Of a stretch of 64,000 nucleotides of DNA, positions 36,740 to 64,000 are shown piece by piece (the stretch's first letter is position 1; every line of letters starts with the position of its first letter). The notes under the pieces are model-generated. The model worked only from the letters and a program-made list of their open reading frames with translations. It did not search any database and was not told where the DNA came from. Origin of the DNA: Anniella stebbinsi (lineage: Eukaryota; Chordata; Lepidosauria; Squamata; Anniellidae); contig JARDYH010000005.1 of assembly GCA_029215795.1 (NCBI GenBank), positions 36,958,001-37,022,000 of the forward strand, read 5' to 3'. Both the position numbers and the translations under genes were made by a program.

Positions 36740-39133
36740 TTGATGGATCCAGCTTCATATAGACCTATTTCTTTAATTAATCAAGATGCTAAGATATTTA
36801 CTGCAATTATGGCAACAAGACTAAATACATTTATAAATGAGTATATAAAAAAGGATCAATGTGGATTTATTCCAGGAAGGCAAATGCCAAATTTAATAGG
36901 GAGGTTATTAAATATAATAAATACTATTAAAAGAAGGAATTTAAAAGCAGGATTGATAGCATTGGATATTTTTAAAGCCTTTGATTGCGTGGAATGGCCG
37001 GCGTTAAAAGTTATTATAAAAACATTTGGTTTTGGAGAAAGATTTGTGGGAGTGATTAATCAGCTATATGCAAACAACAAAGCCAAGGTGATGGTCAATG
37101 ATGGTTTAACACTGCAAATTACCCTAGCCCGAGGCACTAGACAAGGGTGTCCTTTCTCCCCAATATTATTTGCAATTGTGATCGAAATGTTGGCAAATGT
37201 TATTAGGGAGGACGAGAGACTGAAAGGGATAGGAAGAGAGGGGAAAAAAATTAATATGTTTGCGGATGATACTTTATTGACATTAGAAAATCCGGGGGGA
37301 AGCATAGAAGAAATAAAACAACATTTGAGGGAATTTGGAGAGGTTACAGGGCTACAGGTAAATTGGGGGAAATCCAATATGATGCTTTTTAATTATGATA
37401 AAGTAGAAAGGGATGAGTGTAGTTTAAAATTAGACTTGAAGGTTAAAAATATAATATGTTATTTAGGAGTTTATATTACGAAAGAGTTAGAAATCTTAGA
37501 GAAATTAAATTTTAGTAGGTTAAAAACACAAATAATGGAGAAGTTAGAAGCTTTTAGGAAATTAAAGTATTCATGGTTTGGTAGAATAGCGGTAATTAAA
37601 ATGAAGATATTACCAAAGATCAATTTTTGGTTAGGATGTTACCAATTAAAATAACAGATGTAGAAATAAAAAGTTGGCAAAGTATGATAAATAACTATTA
37701 TAATGGGGATAAGAAATCAAGAATTAATAAAACAAAATGGTATAAGATTCAAAGGGAAGGAGGCTTAGGTCTTCCGAATATAAAGATGTATTATATAGCT
37801 AACCAACTAAGATATGTTATAAATAGTATAGTAGGGGAAGAGGATTTAGAATGGTTAAAGTCGCAGACAAGAGAAATAGAGCTAAAGCTACAAAATGTTT
37901 TTTTTAGTAATATATAAAAGAGTCAAGTGAAAGGTATAGAAAATCCCATCTTAAGGAACATTAGAGAAATTTGGGAAAGATAAGAAGAAATTAATGCCAG
38001 GAATTTCCCCTCTGGCCCCAGTTGTTTTGATGGAAAACTTCCCAGGTAACTTGAGAGGAGAATTGGAAGGGTTATTGAGGGGAAAAAAATAATCAAAGTG
38101 AAAGATTGGGTAAGGAGATTGAGTAATAAAAAGCAAATAGAAGAGGTTTTAATAGGGCAGGAAAATTTATGGTTTAAGAGTTTGCAATTGGAACAGTGGA
38201 CACTAAAATGGAAAAAGAAAAATAAGGAGTGTAGAAAGGAAACAAGTTTTGAAAAGCTAATTGAGGCTAGAGAGGAGGAGGGAGGAAATAAAAGTAAAAG
38301 TAAAAAAGGTTTGACAAGTGATATATATAAGATATTACTAGAGGAGGAGTCTCAAGAAATTTTGAAAACAATCTGGGAAGAGGATTTAAAAATTCAAATT
38401 AATGGGGACAGATGGGGAAAGATATGGAAATCAATAACTTTAAAATTACTTTCAATAAGGATAAAAGAAAATCAGTATAAAATAATTTGGAGATGGTATC
38501 TCACCACTGTAAGATTACATCAGATAGATAAGAAAATATCAAAGTCTTGCTGGAGGGGATGTCAGGAGGTGGGGACATATTACCATATGTGGTGGACTTG
38601 TGAATATGTTAAAAAAAATTGGGATAGAGTTTTTAAGGAGATAAGTGAGATATTAGGTAAGAAGGTAGAAGCAAGTCCAAATATAGCTTTATTGGGGTTA
38701 TTTGATAAAGAATATGGTAATAATAATACAAAAGAATTGATAAACAATCTCCTGACACCGGCGAGATTAATGATAGCTAAAAGTTGGAAAATACAAGGGA
38801 ATTTTAGTATAGAAGAATGGTATAAAGGAGTGTGGGATATTGCAATTAATGATAGATTAACATGTATAATGAAAGTTAAGATGGGATTAACTAAAAAGAA
38901 TGATTTTGGAAGTATTTGGGGAGTATTTTTAGAATATGTTTTAGAAAAGGGGAGAGGATGTACACCTTCAAAAGAATCAATGCAATTTTGGAAAATTGTA
39001 TAAAATAATAGAGTAAGAAGGTTTCAGGGGAAGGGGAGCATGGGGGTTGTAGAGGGTTTTATAAATATTGTGTTTATTTTTTGTGATATATATTAATAAA
39101 TATTATTGTTAATAAAATTATTATTAAAAAAAA
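36740..39133 (+). mobile_element. L1-type LINE, 5'-truncated, with 17-bp target-site duplications
   Basis: Perfect 17-bp repeats agaagtgtaggagtgat flank it (36723-36739 and 39134-39150), with a short poly-A before the second. The reverse-transcriptase frame (to 37654) has YRPISLINQDAKIF, DQCGFIPGRQ, ALDIFKAFDCVEW, GTRQGCPFSP and the catalytic FADD (37259-37270). The frame then shifts near 37640, hits a stop at 37915-37917, and resumes in pieces to a stop at 39001-39003. The endonuclease domain and ORF1 are absent. The intact duplications suggest a fairly young insertion; the frame breaks show it cannot retrotranspose. Confidence 0.93.
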
Positions 39134-39150
39134 AGAAGTGTAGGAGTGAT

Positions 39151-39875
39151 AATGCTTGGCATATCGCCTGACCATTGGCTCCCCTTACAGTTAGAGATGG
39201 AAAGTTTTTAAAGCAGTCACCTTATAGTAAATAGTAGTTTGATTCTATTCTTAGAATTCCATCACACCAGCAATTTAGTGCACTCTCGCCATGCCTGGTG
39301 TGCATGCAGCACGGTACTCACATGACACCGTGCCTGTCCTGCTGACACCCCGTCTCTTCCCCAGCCTTTCCTAGAATGCTAAAAGTCTGGATTATTTTCC
39401 CTAAGCACATTTAATGCACCCGAAGCCTCCATGTAGTTTTAAAGGAACTGGGGACTTGAATGGATTGCATCAGGTCCTGGCAGAGAAAAGTGACCCCTCC
39501 TAGCAGCTGGCTCCAAGCCTCAATATAAAACCCAAACCTTGCATCCCCGAGCTCAAAAGCATTTTCAAAATCATACAATGTCTGAATCTCTGCAGAGACA
39601 GGATGATGCCCCCAAAGAGCCAGACTAAAGGGTCGTTCCATTTTTGCCCGGCAGAAAGGCGGTCTGGTTGAAGTGCTCATCTGACAGGACCTGACTGGAG
39701 GGAGAAAGAGAAGGGGAGGGGTGGGGTGAAAGAGTGGAGGAGCGAAAGAGCAGCTATTCAGGTGAAAGGGATCATAAGCTTGACGTGCTGGTAAAAAAAC
39801 GCGGAGGCAAACCAGGGGGGGAGATTAGGTGTGATGGAGGTCTTAGTCTGTGTAATAATTGAGATGGGCCATGTG
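39151..39875. other. No assigned feature; GC-richer block
   Basis: 39250-39400 is richer in GC and CpG than its surroundings (ctctcgccatgcctggtgtgc). An 89-codon minus frame shows no domain. Possibly an unclassified repeat. Confidence 0.35.
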
Positions 39876-41121
39876 CAGGGCCTCTGAGAGGAACTTTATC
39901 AGGGGATACAAAGTTTCTTTTGGTCCCCTTCCCTTCTCCATTAGTCGTTCTGTTTTTATCCACTATGGTTTTATGTCATGAGGTGTAGCCTATAAGGTCA
40001 AAAAGGGTATGGAAGACGAGAGAGGGGTGGAGTGGAGCGCTCTGTTAATTTTCTACATTTAAGGCCTTTTGCTCTTATACTCCCTCCACGATAAATATAA
40101 ATAAATACAAATAAAATAAAAGGATCAGAGATAAGCACATTTGATTTGAACATCTTTGTTTACGAATCACCAATTCGATGAGATGAACCAGTAAATGCTA
40201 GACCATGTTCTCCCAAGAAAAGTGCAACATCGATGATGCGCTTTAAAAGGTTGTACCATTTCACAGCTTCATTTTTGATTGACTCTTCTAAAATGATGTC
40301 AAGTCCTGTTCCTGATGTTCCAAATTCACTTCCACATGCGTCTGTATGTCTGTTTCTTTCTGTTTTCCATTTCCATTTTCTGCATCTGCCCCGTCATCAA
40401 AATACTGTGCATGATTACCCAAATCCACTGCTCCTTGTTTGGGGATGAGGATTCCAAAAGTTTCTTCTTGCTCCAATTCTATAGGTGAGTTCAATGAAAA
40501 TCTTTTTGAAGCCGCACTTAATCCAAATTGAAATAGCGTTTGTTGAGCCCTTTTTTCATTTTCCACTCGTTCTTTCTTTTCTTTTCTGGGCTCCTGATTT
40601 GTGAGAATACACTTTGGAGAGATGATTTATAATTTATACTTTTATATGGATGTTGAATTAAAAAGGGTTAAGGCCTGTTAAAAAAAGAAGAGCTCTTAGT
40701 CAGGTCCTCTGGGCCTCTTACTTCTTTGCCCTCTAGGCCAAACAGAGGAGAAATCTCCTGCCCAAATGGAAGCCCCCACCAATCCATTCCAGACTGCTAG
40801 ATCCCAGGCACAGCAGGCCTGTCCAGCAGATCCCCGATCTCTCTGCTCTAAAGAGCTGGGGCCTGAGGGCAATAGGGCCTTAACGTTGTTTTTGTAAACC
40901 ATCGGTTTTTTGTCTAATGAATAATATTATGGATCATAATTTCTACGAATTACAAGATATAAAACTATGTAGGCTTACGCAAAATGTGAATGTTAGCCTT
41001 CACACAATATATGCAAACATTTTTGAGGTACCAGGAAATTTCCAGCTCCCCTCCTTTGGGGCCCCCTTTTTGACCCCGGGCCCAGATACAATGTACCCCC
41101 CCACCCCTCTCATGGGCCCTG
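39876..41121 (-). mobile_element. hAT transposon (TTF/ZMYM-like), internally deleted, copy 2
   Basis: Same family as 18944-20876, closely similar over both ends and the N-terminal transposase region. Ends CAGGGCCTCTGAGAGG and CTCATGGGCCCTG; flanks gccatgtg / gctgtgtg agree at 6 of 8. A junction near 40312 removes the block equivalent to 19350-19805 of copy 1, including the whole zinc-finger segment. The remaining 92-codon frame (40288-40566, minus) is the N-terminus followed by out-of-frame residues. Confidence 0.85.
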
Positions 41122-42972
41122 GCTGTGTGTTTCTCCACTTCCTAATAGTGTTTGTGCTTTTTGCTTTCAAAAGTACTGCCATTAATAACTTTACAGTATG
41201 CTGTTAATCCATCTGGATTTGCACCTTTCATTCTTGTGCTTTTTAAAAGTATGCCTCTTCCCAAACCTGAGACCTTGCGTTATCCACAAACGTCTTCCCC
41301 CTCCCTTGAATTAGGGAAACTGGCTTGGACCAATGATGCTCTGACTGTCCATTTGCTCTTGACAGGGGACTTATAACCTCCCCTTGTGACCTGTTACTGC
41401 CCATATACTCTTGTTCTTAGATATTAGTTCTTATTATTTAAACCTGTTGCAGCTGAAAACGGTACTCCTTTGTCCTGCCTTCAATTGCCATGGAGAATGG
41501 ATTGCATTGTCTTCCATATTTGGAAGCTATTCTAACATCGACCTGTGCTCTCACCTTTCTTTAGACATAAGTACATCCTTTGACTTTTCTCCCAGAGATC
41601 TTGCATTCTACCCTCCACTTTTTAATAATTTACATGTGAACTGTTATATTAGTCCATAGGTGTGCCATACTGTAAAGGCTTAAAAAGAAGAGGTAAATGT
41701 TAATTCTATGTTTCCCTTGTGTTCTGCAAACTGCACCTATATTTTAGCTTAAGAATCTAATATATCTCAGGAAATCATTGCTCTTAATTGTTTTTCCCAG
41801 TGAGTTCTCATTTCTCAGCTTACCGGCAGACAATTACAACATGAATTCAAAACTGTAAAACTTGTGGTTGTTTGCAGTCACTTTTTTAAACATCCAGTGT
41901 AATTGGGGTGGAGGAAAGGCATTTGAATGTATAAAATGTTCATTAACTCCATGGGATGCTAAGTAGCAAGATATATACAGCATGCTCCACTGTTTTTCTG
42001 GCATGATCTTTGAAAATGGCTGTTTTTAGGCTGCTCAGTGATGTGGTGTGTTAGTTTTCAGTCTCATTACCCAAACAACTCTTATTTTTCATTGATAAAA
42101 TGAAGCTGTACTCTTGCATACAGAGCTCAGTATTACCTGCTTGTTGTACCTTCCTATACAACAGCCTCCAGTTTTTAGTTCAGACTCGGCTCAAAGAGTG
42201 GATGACAGCAGAGAGTCAGTTTTGTTGAAAATGAATTGCATTGGACAGTTGTTACTGTACCTTGCCACTGAAGGATTCAAAATTAGCTGTGGCCTGTGGC
42301 CACATGTGTTCTAGACCAATGATGATTGGATATAGTCTTGCCTCATCAAATGTAAGACTGACAGCTGCTCCTTCCTTGCAACCTTTTGAAGCAGTGTTTA
42401 GCTTCTGTTTTGTGAACTAACACCATTTGACAGCCTCTCTCCTTATATAAAGGGCAGAGAAACACAGACACAATGGCTGGAAAAATCTGCTGAAATTTTG
42501 CTGCATTGATGCCACTATATGAAAGTTACTAGCCAATGCGTATGTTCGGCCTTTGTATTTCCAGTAGAACAGTATATATATGTGAAGTCACTTTATTTTT
42601 TCTGTGATGCCAAACTACAGCTTAGTACACTTACACTCCCAGATTGCCATCTGGCATCTATTCCTTATGTGGCTCTATACTCCAGCTGGAGATTTTTCCC
42701 CCTTCTGTTTTGTAAAACATAGAGATCAATTATTTTTCTCAGTGTTATTAAAAATAGTTCCATGGCAGTGTCCACAACTGAATTGTGGCTCCAAATATGT
42801 GTGTGAATACAAACGAAGTGGTTTAGTTAATTCTGATATTTTAGGATGCTGCTGCACCCCTGTGCAACGTGGGGTGGGTGGGTGAATCTTGCAAAAAGGT
42901 TTTTGCTTTCATTTATGTCTGCTATTCTGACACACCTCCATATCTCTTTTTCTTCTGCAGAGTGTCTTAAAG

Positions 42973-63940
<20,968 letters not shown>

Positions 63941-64000
63941 GTGGGTGATGGGCAGTTCTCCCACCTTGTTGTTGAAGGAGAGGGCTTGGTGGGTTGGGAG
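63941..64000 (+). other. Start of IKZF4 intron 5
   Basis: Donor gtgggt after exon 5; the window ends 60 bases in. Confidence 0.85.

Larger units (their letters stand above)
9824..42960 (+). other. IKZF4 intron 1 (inferred), about 33 kb
   Basis: If exon 1 ends at 9823 and exon 2 starts at 42961, this is one large intron filled with repeats listed separately. No conserved host coding exon was recognised inside it. Stretches where I see no clear feature: 9961-11888, 12553-14847, 20885-22451, 23510-25638, 30761-32756, 34071-35199, 35343-36120 and 41122-42960. These are AT-leaning, carry only short open frames, and may hide old repeats or enhancers. Confidence 0.5.

Overview
The window is vertebrate nuclear DNA, most likely from a squamate reptile. 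It is intron-dominated and dense in interspersed repeats. The repeat set is squamate-like: tRNA-derived SINEs with a 'catagctcagtg' box, L2/CR1-type LINEs ending in (ATT)n, L1 fragments, and many short palindromic hAT-like MITEs. There are no bacterial operons and no rRNA or functional tRNA gene. The species call is inference.

The one host gene I can support is the 5' half of an Ikaros-family zinc-finger gene on the + strand, best matched to IKZF4 (Eos). Four coding exons are read directly from the sequence, all joined in phase 1: 42973-43012 (start codon; exon from 42961), 54363-54467, 60513-60773 and 63773-63940. Together they encode 191 residues plus one base of the next codon: the N-terminal tail, an IKVE sumoylation-type motif, an acidic stretch, and zinc fingers 1-3. 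Finger 4, the rest of the protein and the C-terminal dimerisation fingers lie beyond the right edge. A CpG-rich block at about 9180-9960 ends in a consensus donor (9823/9824) and is the likely promoter and untranslated first exon, which would make intron 1 about 33 kb.

Layout: 1-9180 is upstream DNA made of repeats (a 1.16-kb fold-back transposon, a SINE carrying nested MITEs, and a 1.45-kb L2 LINE lodged in an older retroposon). 9180-9823 is the promoter and exon 1. 9824-42960 is intron 1, with two copies of one hAT/ZMYM-like transposon family, a 5'-truncated L1 with perfect 17-bp target duplications, a 5S-rRNA-derived SINE, a 350-bp hairpin MITE and decayed LINEs. 43013-54362 is intron 2, with a 0.83-kb hAT-like element, more MITEs and an unexplained 293-codon ORF. 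54468-60512 is intron 3, with a (GAA)n tract, a SINE holding a MITE with a perfect 8-bp duplication, and a retroposon copy. 60774-63772 is intron 4.

The most striking observation is in intron 4. A 605-bp hAT-like transposon begins at intron base +6 of the conserved zinc-finger-1 exon, and its 8-bp target duplication copies the splice donor itself (CCGGTGAG upstream, CCAGTGAG downstream). The exon keeps the good donor, while the downstream copy has lost its -1 G. I found no unknown multi-gene system; the novelty is in how transposons have reshaped this locus.
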